Below, piece after piece: positions 35,076 through 43,262 of a stretch of 64,000 bases of DNA. The notes below the pieces were generated by a model. That model was not told where the DNA came from. It ran no database searches and worked only from the letters and a program-made list of their open reading frames with translations. Position 1 is the first letter of the stretch. Every line of letters begins with the position of its first letter. A program made the position numbers and the translations under genes. Source of the DNA: Hymenobacter sp. YIM 151500-1 (GTDB lineage: Bacteria; Bacteroidota; Bacteroidia; Cytophagales; Hymenobacteraceae); assembly GCF_025979885.1 (NCBI RefSeq), contig NZ_CP110139.1:4422001-4486000 (forward strand), read 5' to 3'.

Positions 35076-36224
35076 ATGGAAAAAGATTCTTCTCCTCTCG
35101 ACACCCTGCGCCAGCTCAAGGAATGGCTGGATGCCGGCACCATCACGCCCCAGGAGTTTGAAGCCCTGAAGCGCAAGCTGCTCTTCCCCGATGCCGCCGC
35201 TTCCACTGTTCCGGCCGCTCCCACGGTACTCCCCACGAGTCCCGCCCTTACGCCCACCACCAGCGCCCCGGTAGAGGACCCGCTGCTGCCGCCCGTGGTG
35301 CACGTGGCCCGGACTCCGGAGCCGTCCCTGGCCCCACCACCCACCCCGCCCACGGCCGAGCCCGGCCTTACGCACCCGTTAGAAGCCGGCCGCCCGGCCA
35401 GCTCGCCCAGCACCGAGGACCAGACCATGCCCCCGCCCACTGCGCGTGAGCTGCCGGAAATAGAGGAGGTAGAAGAAGCTCCGTACACGGCTCCGGCCCG
35501 CAGTCCGCTGGCCACGGTACTTATCGTGGGGGGCATTGTGGCCCTGCTGGCCCTGGTGGCCTACCTGATGCTGGGCAGCCGGGAGTCGGAGCGCCTGACC
35601 AGCACCTCGCTTACCGCCGCCGACTCAGTAGCCGTGCAGCCCGAAACCGGCCCCCAGGCCGAGCAGATTGACCTGCCGCCCGCTGCCGCGCCCGAAACCA
35701 TCCGGGTGGCGCCCGTAGTACCGCCCGCAGCTACTGCCCCCGCCGATACCGCCGCCGCAAGTACCGCTCCGGCTACTCCGGCTCCGGCCGAAGAAACTCC
35801 CGCTGCTCCGTCGCCGGCCGACGAAAGCGCCGCGCAGGCCCGCATTGAGGGCATTCTGAGTGCCTACTACTCCGACCTGCAAGCTGCCCCGTTTGCGGCG
35901 ACTACGTACTTTGCGCCCCGCGTCGAGCGGTTTTACTTGCTGCAGAACACCACCCCGGCCGCCATTAACGACGAGCTGGCCAAGTCGCATTTCCCGGAGT
36001 TTTTGGAGGCTGAAACCAAGGTGGAGCCGGGCACGCTGAGCGTGAGCCCGCCCCTGAATGATGGGTCGCGGGTGGTTACGTTCCAGGAGCGCAGCAAGGC
36101 GTTCCGGCAGTCGCGCCAGCAGCACCAGCAAACCCTGGCCCAGGTGCGGGTGCGCTTCGACAAGAACTTTAAAATCGTGTACCTGCGCCAGGAAAAGCTG
36201 CTGGAAAACACGTTCAGCGAGTAA
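35076..36224 (+). CDS. SHOCT-domain membrane protein with C-terminal NTF2-like domain
   Basis: A 382-residue protein. Residues ~8-38 form a SHOCT motif (LRQLKEWLDAGTITPQEFEA), followed by a long Pro/Thr/Ala-rich linker, a single transmembrane helix (LATVLIVGGIVALLALVAYL, ~residue 148), another Ala/Pro-rich linker, and a ~110-residue C-terminal domain (ARIEGILSAYYSDLQAAPFA onward) with the helix-sheet pattern of NTF2-like proteins. The SHOCT part would be cytosolic and the NTF2-like part periplasmic. Role unknown. Confidence 0.75.
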   Translation: MEKDSSPLDTLRQLKEWLDAGTITPQEFEALKRKLLFPDAAASTVPAAPTVLPTSPALTPTTSAPVEDPLLPPVVHVARTPEPSLAPPPTPPTAEPGLTHPLEAGRPASSPSTEDQTMPPPTARELPEIEEVEEAPYTAPARSPLATVLIVGGIVALLALVAYLMLGSRESERLTSTSLTAADSVAVQPETGPQAEQIDLPPAAAPETIRVAPVVPPAATAPADTAAASTAPATPAPAEETPAAPSPADESAAQARIEGILSAYYSDLQAAPFAATTYFAPRVERFYLLQNTTPAAINDELAKSHFPEFLEAETKVEPGTLSVSPPLNDGSRVVTFQERSKAFRQSRQQHQQTLAQVRVRFDKNFKIVYLRQEKLLENTFSE

Positions 36225-36312
36225 CTTTACGGCTCAGCCCCGGCCGGCCTCCCGCGCTGCCTGCCACGCGGGGCGTACGTTGGTGTGTAGCCGTTTCCTT
36301 CTGCTCTGCCCT

Positions 36313-37356
36313 GTGTTTACTCGTCCCTTTGTCTTGCTGGGGTTGCCGCTGCTGCTCGGCTCCTGCCTGGGCGTCATTCGGCCGCGGCAGCATTTCACGG
36401 CCGCTCGCCTACCCGAAGCGCCCGACTACAGCATGGAAGACAACTGGGCCGCCCTGCCCGACCGGCGCGACTCGGCCGACGTGGTGCCGCGCAATACCCG
36501 CCTGCGCGACCGGCAGCGCGACGCCCCCGCCGACGTGTTTTTCGTGCACCCGACCACCTACTTCGGCCGGGCCCAGTGGAACGCTTCCCTCCAGGACGAG
36601 AAAACCAACCGCCTCACCGATGCCAGCACCATCCGCAAGCAGGCCTCGGTGTTCAACAGCACCGCCCGCGTGTACGCCCCACGCTACCGCCAGGCCACGC
36701 TGTACTCCTTCTTCGACACCCAGTCGCCCAACGGCAAGGAGGCGCTGAACGTGGCGTACCAGGACGTGAAAGAGGCTTTTCAGTACTACCTCGGCCACTA
36801 CAACCACGGCCGCCCCATCATCCTGGCCGGCCACAGCCAGGGCACTCACCACGCCACCCGCCTGCTGCGCGAGTTTTTCGACCAAGACCCCCAGTTGCGA
36901 CGCCAGCTGGTAGCGGCTTACCTTGTCGGCTACCACGTGCAGCCCGACGAGTACCAGGTGCTCCGGCCCTGCGAAGATTCAACCCAAACCGGCTGCTACG
37001 TAAGCTGGAACACCGTGGAGTGGGGCCACGAGTACAAGCCGTTCGTGGGCGGCGTAGCCGTCAACCCGCTCACCTGGATCCGCGACACGGCCACCGCCCC
37101 GCCTTGGCTGAACCTGGGCGGCGTGCCCTACGCCTTCAATAAAGTTGACAAGCGCATCGTGGACGCCAAGGTGCACAACGGCCTGGTGTGGGTGCACCCG
37201 CCCCAGCGCGAAGGCTACCCCCGCTTCCTGCTGCCAGGCCGCCCCGAGCTGCGCCATTCCTTCCATATCGTCGACTACGCCCTGTTCTACTTCAACATCC
37301 GCCAGAACGCCGAGGCGCGGGTGCGAAGCTACCGTATGCACATGCACGGGCAGTAA
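36313..37356 (+). CDS. DUF3089 alpha/beta-hydrolase-like lipoprotein
   Basis: A 347-residue protein from GTG 36313. The start is chosen because it gives a lipoprotein signal (VFTRPFVLLGLPLLLGSC) with lipobox LLGSC. The DUF3089 family features are FFVHPTTYFG near the N-terminus and the nucleophile elbow GHSQGT in ILAGHSQGTHHATRLL. Histidine in LRHSFHIVDY is a candidate triad member. Members are presumed esterases or lipases. The gene is 88 bp after the SHOCT gene. Confidence 0.82.
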   Translation: MFTRPFVLLGLPLLLGSCLGVIRPRQHFTAARLPEAPDYSMEDNWAALPDRRDSADVVPRNTRLRDRQRDAPADVFFVHPTTYFGRAQWNASLQDEKTNRLTDASTIRKQASVFNSTARVYAPRYRQATLYSFFDTQSPNGKEALNVAYQDVKEAFQYYLGHYNHGRPIILAGHSQGTHHATRLLREFFDQDPQLRRQLVAAYLVGYHVQPDEYQVLRPCEDSTQTGCYVSWNTVEWGHEYKPFVGGVAVNPLTWIRDTATAPPWLNLGGVPYAFNKVDKRIVDAKVHNGLVWVHPPQREGYPRFLLPGRPELRHSFHIVDYALFYFNIRQNAEARVRSYRMHMHGQ

Positions 37357-37397
37357 ATCGGCAATCAGCGGTATATTTAGACTTCACAGCCCTTCCT

Positions 37398-38035
37398 ATG
37401 AAATCAGTAGTATTATCCTTTCCTTACTATTAGTTAGTTGTAGTGAGCGGATATTGGCTCAGACGAGTCCCGTGCTATATCCCAGGCTGAGCAAAACCCT
37501 CGACAGCTTGGCCTATGTTGACCAATGGCCGATGCAGCGGATGTTTCAGCAGCTTCCCGATAGCGCCGGTCGAAACTTGGTAGACGTAGAAAAAGAAAAC
37601 TATGCCCGCCACCAGCCCGTCCCGGAGAAAATTGTGCAGCAGGTCGGCTACCCCGGCTTCCGGCAGGTAGGCGAAAAAAGCTCTGGCAACTTTTGGCTAC
37701 TGGTGCAGCACGCCGACGCCCACCCCGACTTCCAGCGTCACATACTCAAGCTAATGCTACCCGAGGTGAAGCGTAAAAACGCCAGCCCCGTCAACTATGC
37801 CTACCTTACCGACCGCGTGGCCGTTAACGCTGGTCAACCTGAAGAATATGGTACTCAGGTAATGTATGAAGGTGTGGGCACGCCCGCTGTCAAAGCCAAG
37901 TCCAAGTCCCTGCGCGACCCCGCCCACGTCAACCAGCGCCGCGCCGCCATCGGCATGGAGCCGTTGGAGAATTACTTGGACATGATGACGAAGATGCACA
38001 TTGAAATGAATAAACCAAAGTCAGCAGCGCCGTAG
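37398..38035 (+). CDS. DUF6624-like lipoprotein with a frameshift beside the start codon
   Basis: The body from ~37403 to 38035 encodes ~210 residues with the DUF6624 pattern (WLLVQHADAHPDFQ, YLTDRVAVNAGQPEEYGTQV, MEPLENYLDMM). Its N-terminal frame reads ISSIILSLLLVSCSER, a lipoprotein signal with a lipobox, but no start codon. The ATG at 37398 is in another frame and stops after 11 codons. One extra A in the run after ATG (ATGAAATC to ATGAAAATC) would give MKISSIILSLLLVSC. So the gene has lost one base in a homopolymer: a real mutation, slippage-prone site or assembly error. GC is lower than in neighbours. Confidence 0.7.
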
Positions 38036-38044
38036 CGTCAACAC

Positions 38045-38082
38045 AAAAAGGCCCGCTGGTATATTGCCAGCGGGCCTTTTTT
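38045..38082. terminator. Bidirectional terminator between DUF6624 gene and tsf
   Basis: AAAAAGGCCCGCTGG pairs with CCAGCGGGCCTTTTTT around a short AT loop. It serves the + gene ending at 38035 and the ribosomal operon ending at 38101 on the minus strand. Confidence 0.9.
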
Positions 38083-38100
38083 AGATACTCAAGCGGATGC

Positions 38101-38937
38101 TTATCCGATGGCTACGCGCTTGAAGTCCGAAATGGTCAGGCCTTTTTGGGTTTTATCCAGCAGCTGAGTAATGGTCAGGGAGCTGTCTTTTACAAACTCC
38201 TGGTTCAGCAGGGTATTTTCCTTGTAGAACTTGTTCAGCTTGCCTTGGGCAATCTTCTCCAGCATAGCCTCCGGCTTGCCTTCGGCGCGGGCTTGCTCCT
38301 TACCAATCTCGATTTCGCGCTCGATGGTAGCGGCGTCTACACCGTCTTTGTCGAGAGCAACCGGTTTCATGGCCACAATCTGCATGGCTACGTCGCGGCC
38401 CACGGCGGCTACGTCGGCGCCGCCCACGTTTTTCAGGGCCACCAGTACGCCTTTCTTGTTGTCGGAGTGGATGTAGGAAGCTACTTTCTCGCCGGTCAGG
38501 TTTTCATAAGCCGTTACGTCCAGTTTCTCCCCAATTTTGCCCATCAAATCGGTGATGTGCTCTTGCAGGGAGCGGCCGTCTTGCTGCGGAGCGGCCAGCA
38601 GCTCTTCTTTCGTGGCGGCGTTGGTTTTCACGGCGGCGTCCAGAATCTGCTGGGCCAGGTTGCGGAAATCGGCCACCTTGGCTACGGGCTCGGTTTCGCA
38701 GGCCAGGGCCACCAGCTTGCCCGTGGTACCGTCTTCGCTCACGGCGGCCAGCACTACACCCTCGGCCGTGGCATTTTCCGAACGCTTGTCGGCAATTTTT
38801 TGGCCCTGCTTGCGCAGAATGTCACGAGCCGCCTCGAAGTCGCCGTCGGCTTCGGTCAGGGCTTTTTTGCAATCCATCATGCCCGCGCCGGTCATGGTGC
38901 GGAGCTTGTTCACGTCTGCGGCGGTAATTGCTGCCAT
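38101..38937 (-). CDS. tsf: Elongation factor Ts
   Basis: A 278-residue protein matching EF-Ts, the nucleotide exchange factor of EF-Tu. The N-terminal UBA-like domain (MAAITAADVNKLRTMTGAGM, MDCKKALTEADGDF) and the core motif TGKLVALACETEPVAKVADF are clear. It is the last gene of rplM-rpsI-rpsB-tsf. A 255-bp gap with palindromic words separates it from rpsB. Confidence 0.97.
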   Translation of the reverse strand: MAAITAADVNKLRTMTGAGMMDCKKALTEADGDFEAARDILRKQGQKIADKRSENATAEGVVLAAVSEDGTTGKLVALACETEPVAKVADFRNLAQQILDAAVKTNAATKEELLAAPQQDGRSLQEHITDLMGKIGEKLDVTAYENLTGEKVASYIHSDNKKGVLVALKNVGGADVAAVGRDVAMQIVAMKPVALDKDGVDAATIEREIEIGKEQARAEGKPEAMLEKIAQGKLNKFYKENTLLNQEFVKDSSLTITQLLDKTQKGLTISDFKRVAIG

Positions 38938-38954
38938 TCTTTTAGTAGAACTTA

Positions 38955-39180
38955 GAGTTGAGAGCTGTTAAGTAGTAGGTAGATAGTAGTAAGTAGTAAG
39001 CTGGCTTCTTTTAAGCAGCGTAGCACCAGAGGCAAGGTGCTGTATCGGGCATTGGTTGTTATCTTTTCCAACTACCCAATACCTACTACCAACTACGTAG
39101 AAGCAAGAAGAAGTTAGAAGCCGAGCCGGAATAGGTTAACTCCCCGAAGCTCTGACTTCTAACTTCTCAGTTCTCACTTT
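38955..39180. repeat. Two palindromic repeats between rpsB and tsf
   Basis: The first has imperfect arms built from AGTAGTAGGTAG (38968-39000) and its complement CTACCCAATACCTACTAC (~39070-39090). The second has AGAAGTTAGAAG (~39109-39120) and CTTCTAACTTCT (~39153-39165). They fill the gap inside a ribosomal operon where strong expression of tsf is needed. They may be processing or pausing sites. Confidence 0.6.
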
Positions 39181-39192
39181 TCCGAAAAGGAC

Positions 39193-39960
39193 CTATTCGT
39201 CAGCGTTTTGCTTTTCCTGGATGCCTTCTTCTTCGGCTTGCTTCTTATCGGCGTCCTCTTTGTCCACCTTACGCTCCGACAGGCCTTCCTCAATGGCCTT
39301 GCCGATTACGTTTACGATAAGCTGAATGGACTTCGAGGCGTCGTCGTTGGCCGGGATGGGGAACTGCACCAGCTCGGGGTTGGAGTTCGTGTCGCAGATG
39401 GCGAATACCGGAACGCCCAGCTTCTGCGCTTCTTTCACGGCAATGTGCTCCCGCTTCACGTCCACCACAAACAGGGCGGCGGGCAGGCGGCTCAGGTCGG
39501 CAATGCCGCCCAGCACACGCTCTAGCTTCTCCCGCTCGCGCGACATCATCAGCTTCTCGCGCTTGGCGAGGGCGGCGTAGGCCGTGTTTTCCTTCACCAT
39601 CTTGTCGATGGTGCTCATCTTCTTCAGCGACTTGCGCACGGTGGCGAAGTTGGTGAGCATGCCGCCCAGCCAACGGTCCGTCACGTACGGCATTTTCAGG
39701 CGCTTCGCCTCTTCCGAAACGATTTCCTGCGCTTGCTTCTTGGTGGCCACGAACATCACCTTGCGGCCGCTCTTGGCAATGTTGCGGATGGCCGAGGCGG
39801 CCTGGTCCAGCGAAACCAGGGTTTTGTTCAGGTCAATGATGTGGATGCCGTTCTTCTCCATGAAGATGTACGGCGCCATTTTCGGGTCCCACTTGCGCGT
39901 GAGGTGACCAAAGTGGGCACCGGCATCAAGCAGTTCTTTATAGGTGGTGGACTGAGCCAT
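39193..39960 (-). CDS. rpsB: 30S ribosomal protein S2
   Basis: A 255-residue S2 with the expected landmarks: GAHFGHLTRKWDPKMAPYIF at the N-terminus, DRWLGGMLTNFATVRKS in the middle and GVPVFAICDTNSNPELVQFP near the end. The C-terminal tail is acidic and lysine-rich. It is 21 bp from rpsI and part of the same operon. Confidence 0.98.
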   Translation of the reverse strand: MAQSTTYKELLDAGAHFGHLTRKWDPKMAPYIFMEKNGIHIIDLNKTLVSLDQAASAIRNIAKSGRKVMFVATKKQAQEIVSEEAKRLKMPYVTDRWLGGMLTNFATVRKSLKKMSTIDKMVKENTAYAALAKREKLMMSREREKLERVLGGIADLSRLPAALFVVDVKREHIAVKEAQKLGVPVFAICDTNSNPELVQFPIPANDDASKSIQLIVNVIGKAIEEGLSERKVDKEDADKKQAEEEGIQEKQNADE

Positions 39961-39981
39961 GATAAAGTTTCCTCTGGAAGA

Positions 39982-40368
39982 TTAACGTTTCGAGAACTGG
40001 AACGAACGACGGGCTTTGCGCTTGCCGAATTTCTTGCGTTCCACCATGCGCGGGTCGCGGGTCAGGAAGCCTTCTTTCTTCAGCGCCGGGCGCACCTCAG
40101 CGTTGTCGCCTACGAGGGCTTTCGAGATGGCCAAACGGATGGCTTCGGCCTGGGCCGCAATGCCACCACCGCGCACGTTGACTTTGATATCGTACTGGCC
40201 TACTTGCTCAACGATAGCCAAAGGCTGGTTCACGATGTTTTCCAGGAGTTCATTGCCAAAATAGGCTTTCATTTCCCGGCCGTTGATAGTGATATTCCCT
40301 TGCCCGGCCTGCATGTAGATGCGGGCCACCGAGGTTTTTCTTCTACCAGAGGTGTTGGAGATTTCCAT
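39982..40368 (-). CDS. rpsI: 30S ribosomal protein S9
   Basis: A 128-residue S9 with SGRRKTSVARIYM at the start, GGGIAAQAEAIRLAISKALV in the core and the basic tail FGKRKARRSFQFSKR that reaches the P site. It is 39 bp after rplM. Confidence 0.98.
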   Translation of the reverse strand: MEISNTSGRRKTSVARIYMQAGQGNITINGREMKAYFGNELLENIVNQPLAIVEQVGQYDIKVNVRGGGIAAQAEAIRLAISKALVGDNAEVRPALKKEGFLTRDPRMVERKKFGKRKARRSFQFSKR

Positions 40369-40407
40369 TAAGTGAAGGGTTATTAAAAAGAGAGGCCGAC
40401 GGGCGGC

Positions 40408-40860
40408 TTAGAGATTGGTCAGGGAAACAGCTTTGGGCTGCTGCGCTTGGTGGGGGTGCTCGGTGCCTTTGTACACGAACAGGTTGCGGAACTGCTCGGC
40501 GCCCAGGCGGTTGCCTTGCAGCATGCCGCGCACGGCGTGCTCAATCACGCGGGTCGAGTCCTTGGCTTTCTTGTCGCGCAGGTTGATGCGCTTCTGGCCG
40601 CCGGGGTAGCCCGAGTGGGTGATGTAGATTTTGTCGGTCATCTTTTTGCCAGTCACGCGCAGGTTGTCGGCGTTGATGACGATGACGTTGTCGCCACAAT
40701 CCGAGTTGGGCGTAAAGGAGGGCTTGTGCTTGCCACGCAGCATGTTGGCAATCTGGCTGGCTAGCCGGCCCAGCGGGGCGTCGGCGGCATCAACCACAAC
40801 CCAGCCCTTGTTGGCGTTGGCTTTGTTGACGGATACCGTCTTGAAGCTCAGATGATCCAT
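40408..40860 (-). CDS. rplM: 50S ribosomal protein L13
   Basis: A 150-residue L13; recognisable by WVVVDAADAPLGRLASQIAN, LRGKHKPSFTPNSDCGDNVI and HSGYPGGQKRINL. First gene of rplM-rpsI-rpsB-tsf. A consensus promoter lies ~65-95 bp upstream, leaving a ~60-base leader. Confidence 0.98.
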   Translation of the reverse strand: MDHLSFKTVSVNKANANKGWVVVDAADAPLGRLASQIANMLRGKHKPSFTPNSDCGDNVIVINADNLRVTGKKMTDKIYITHSGYPGGQKRINLRDKKAKDSTRVIEHAVRGMLQGNRLGAEQFRNLFVYKGTEHPHQAQQPKAVSLTNL

Positions 40861-40924
40861 TGGGGAGGAGGATAAGCGTTTGAAAATGAAGAAGAAGCCG
40901 AACAGGGTTCGGGAAAAACGGACA

Positions 40925-40954
40925 CAAAGTTACCGCCTTTCCTCTAATTTGCAA
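40925..40954 (-). promoter_or_regulatory. Promoter of the rplM operon
   Basis: On the minus strand TTG (40952-40954) is followed after exactly 19 bases by TAACTTTG (40925-40932), a full match to the Bacteroidota consensus TTG-N19-TANNTTTG. Confidence 0.8.
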
Positions 40955-40970
40955 GGCATTGATCTAGAAT

Positions 40971-41068
40971 AGACATGAGATGATGAGACATGAGAAGTGA
41001 GACTCTGTTATAACGGCGCTAGCCCAACAGAACGAAGTCTCACTTCTCATGTCTCATGGTCTCATGTC
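40971..41068. repeat. Palindrome, GAGACATGAGAAGTGAGAC family, copy 1
   Basis: Perfect 21-bp arms (40984-41004 and 41036-41056) extend outward as AGACATGAGA and TCTCATGTCT, to ~34 bp per side with mismatches. More copies of the word CTCACTTCTC follow up to 41111. It lies upstream of the rplM promoter, between it and the RluA-type gene. A second copy is at 51264-51363. Confidence 0.88.
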
Positions 41069-41111
41069 TATGAATGAAGTCTCACTTCTCACCTCCCACT
41101 GTCTCACTTCT

Positions 41112-41825
41112 CTACTTGTACTGCCGCAGCGTGTCTACCAGCACGCGAAAGTCTTTGGAGTAGGGGGCCTGGATGGTGACGGGCTCCCCGTTGAGTTGGG
41201 CAAAGGTGAGCTGGGCGGCGTGCAGGGCAAACCGCTTAATGAAAGGCTGTTCCTCTTCGCCCTGCTTCATGTTGAACTTCTTCTTGAGCGAGGACAAGTA
41301 AAAATCCTCGCCACCGTACACGGTGTCGCCCACGATGGGGGCTTGCAAGTACATCAGGTGCAGGCGAATCTGGTGCATCCGGCCCGTGATGGGCATACAC
41401 TCCAGCAGGGTATGGCGGGCAAAGGTTTCGAGGGTGCGCACCAGCGTCACGGCGGGCTTGCCTTTGTAGGCCAGGCGGGCCTTGCCCTTGGTAGTCGTTT
41501 CGATGCTGCGGTCTACGCGCAGGCCTTCGTACTCGTGCACGCCCCAAGACACGGCGTGGTACACCTTCTTCACCTCGCGGTTCTCGAACTGCATAGCCAG
41601 GTGGCGGTAAGCCGCAGGGTTTTTGGCCAGGGCCAGGGCCCCACTAGTTTCCTTGTCAAGTCGGTGGCAGGCCTGGATATCGTCGTAGTGCTCCCGCGCT
41701 AGGCGCAGAATGTTCTGCGCCCCGCCAAACCGCTCGTCGAGCGTAGCCAGAAATGGCGGTTTATTCAGGACAACGTAATCTTCGTCCTCAAACAGAATCA
41801 GTTCAGAAAAGGCGGGTAGCTTCAT
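41112..41825 (-). CDS. RluA-family RNA pseudouridine synthase
   Basis: A 237-residue enzyme; ATG 41825 is preferred to the one four codons upstream. The catalytic motif HRLDKETSGALALAK holds the essential Asp. Other family landmarks are YVVLNKPPFLAT and ITGRMHQIRLHLMYLQAPIV. There is no S4 domain at the N-terminus. It isomerises uridine in rRNA or tRNA; the exact target cannot be told. It follows the histidine kinase gene across a nested palindrome. Confidence 0.92.
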   Translation of the reverse strand: MKLPAFSELILFEDEDYVVLNKPPFLATLDERFGGAQNILRLAREHYDDIQACHRLDKETSGALALAKNPAAYRHLAMQFENREVKKVYHAVSWGVHEYEGLRVDRSIETTTKGKARLAYKGKPAVTLVRTLETFARHTLLECMPITGRMHQIRLHLMYLQAPIVGDTVYGGEDFYLSSLKKKFNMKQGEEEQPFIKRFALHAAQLTFAQLNGEPVTIQAPYSKDFRVLVDTLRQYK

Positions 41826-41848
41826 AAGAAGCTGCAAAGGTAGGGTAA

Positions 41849-42073
41849 AGTGGTGGGGTGATAGAATGTGAGGTGACAGGTAACAGGTAACAGGTGACAG
41901 GATAAACGGTCATGCTGAGCTTGTCGAAGCATCTCTACTGCTTCGTTGAATAAGCGTCAGGAGTCAGCTCGCGGTAGAGATGCTTCGACTACGGCTGCGC
42001 CTCCGCTCAGCATGACGGTCTTTCTTACCTGTCACTTGTCACCTGTCACTATTTACTGCATCACCCCACTACC
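41849..42073. repeat. Three-shell nested palindrome containing CATGCTGAGC copy 5
   Basis: The core is copy 5 (41909-42016), with GTCATGCTGAGCTTGTCG on the left and the longer variant of the word on the right. Around it lie GTGACAGGTAACAGG words (41868-41901) and their complements (42027-42049). Outside these lie GTGGTGGGGTGAT (41850-41862) and ATCACCCCACTACC (42060-42073). The outer right arm overlaps the stop codon and last codons of the histidine kinase gene. Confidence 0.8.
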
Positions 42074-43149
42074 TCATCACTATTCACCTCTTTCTGCTTA
42101 GGCTTGGGGAGCTTGAACTCCAGGGTGGTGCCCTGGCCAGGCTCACTGCGCACCCGGATGGTGGATTTGTGGGCTTCCACGATGTGCTTGCTGATGGCCA
42201 GGCCCAGGCCCGAGCCTCCCGCCTCCCTGGATTCGCGGGTGCGGCTCTTGTCGATGCGGTAAAACCGCTCGAAAATGCGGTTTTGGTGCTGCTTCGGGAT
42301 GCCCTCGCCATCGTCTCGCACGCTGATGCGCACGCCTTTGCCGCTTTCGGCCACGCTTACCACTACGTGGCCGTTTTCGCGGCCGTATTTGATGGCGTTG
42401 TCAATCAGGTTGATGAGCACCTGCCGGATGCGGTTGCGGTCGGCCAGCACGCGCAGGGAGCCGCCGGGCGGGGCGGTGGCGTCCAGTTCCAGGTGCACGT
42501 GGCGCTGGGCGGCTTTTAGCTCCAGCTGCTCAAAAATGTCCTGCACTAGCTGCACAATGTCGAAGCTCTGGCGGCGCATGCGCACCACGCCTTTTTCGAG
42601 CTGGGAAATGGTCACCAGATCCTGCACCAGGGCGTCGAGGGCATCGAGGCTGGCGGCGGCTTTCTGGAGAAACTTCTTGCGGGTGAATTCGTCGGCGTCT
42701 TCGTCGTCGAGGATGGTGTGCACGAAGCCCTGGGCGGCGAAGATGGGCGTTTTCAGCTCGTGCGACACGTCGGCCAGAAACTCGCGGCGCAGAGCTTGCA
42801 GGCGTTTCAGCTCGTCAATCTCGTGCTGTTTGCGCAGGGCCATGTCCAGGATTTCCTCCCGCATGCGCTTGAGCGGCTCCGGCCGAAACAGAAACTTGTT
42901 CGACATGCGCCGGAATTCCTTGCGCTTGATGTGCTCCAGCCCCTCGTAGATGTTGTTGATTTCCCGAAAAATCAGAGCCTCAAACATCAAATACATGAGC
43001 AGAAAGCAGGCCGCCACCGTAATGCCCGCCACCAGCACGCCCTGCCGCAGCGGCAGCGTGGGCCCCACCCAAGCCAACGCCGTCAGCACGCTAGCTACCA
43101 GCAACGACAGCAGAATGGCAATGCCGCGGGAGGAAATGTTCAGCCGCAT
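42061..43149 (-). CDS. PhoR-like sensor histidine kinase
   Basis: A 362-residue kinase with two N-terminal transmembrane helices (~8-28 and ~36-60) and a very short outer loop, so it may sense inside the membrane or through partners. H-box FLADVSHELKTP places the phospho-accepting His at residue 130. N-box LINLIDNAIKYG, G1 RDDGEGIP and G2 GGSGLGLAISKH complete an active kinase core. It follows its response regulator on the minus strand, the two separated by a perfect 39-bp palindrome. Similar to PhoR; signal unknown. Confidence 0.92.
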   Translation of the reverse strand: MRLNISSRGIAILLSLLVASVLTALAWVGPTLPLRQGVLVAGITVAACFLLMYLMFEALIFREINNIYEGLEHIKRKEFRRMSNKFLFRPEPLKRMREEILDMALRKQHEIDELKRLQALRREFLADVSHELKTPIFAAQGFVHTILDDEDADEFTRKKFLQKAAASLDALDALVQDLVTISQLEKGVVRMRRQSFDIVQLVQDIFEQLELKAAQRHVHLELDATAPPGGSLRVLADRNRIRQVLINLIDNAIKYGRENGHVVVSVAESGKGVRISVRDDGEGIPKQHQNRIFERFYRIDKSRTRESREAGGSGLGLAISKHIVEAHKSTIRVRSEPGQGTTLEFKLPKPKQKEVNSDEVVG

Positions 43150-43156
43150 AGGAAGG

Positions 43157-43258
43157 AATTAAAAATTAAGAATTATAAATTAAAAATTGGTTGTTTAATA
43201 ATTCTGGACGGAGCCGTTCAACAACCAATTTTTAATTTATAATTCTTAATTTTTAATT
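43157..43258. repeat. Perfect 39-bp AT-rich palindrome within a two-component operon
   Basis: Arms 43157-43195 and 43220-43258 are perfectly complementary; both are made of the AATTAAAAATTAAG-type word plus CAACCAA. The 24-base loop is TAATAATTCTGGACGGAGCC plus four more bases. It fills the whole gap between the response regulator (stop at 43263) and the kinase (start at 43149). Confidence 0.95.
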
Positions 43259-43262
43259 GAAA

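Noticed and set aside
43157..43258. Possible CRISPR array from the regular AT-rich words
   Set aside because: The structure is a two-arm palindrome with one loop; there are no unique spacers and no cas genes.
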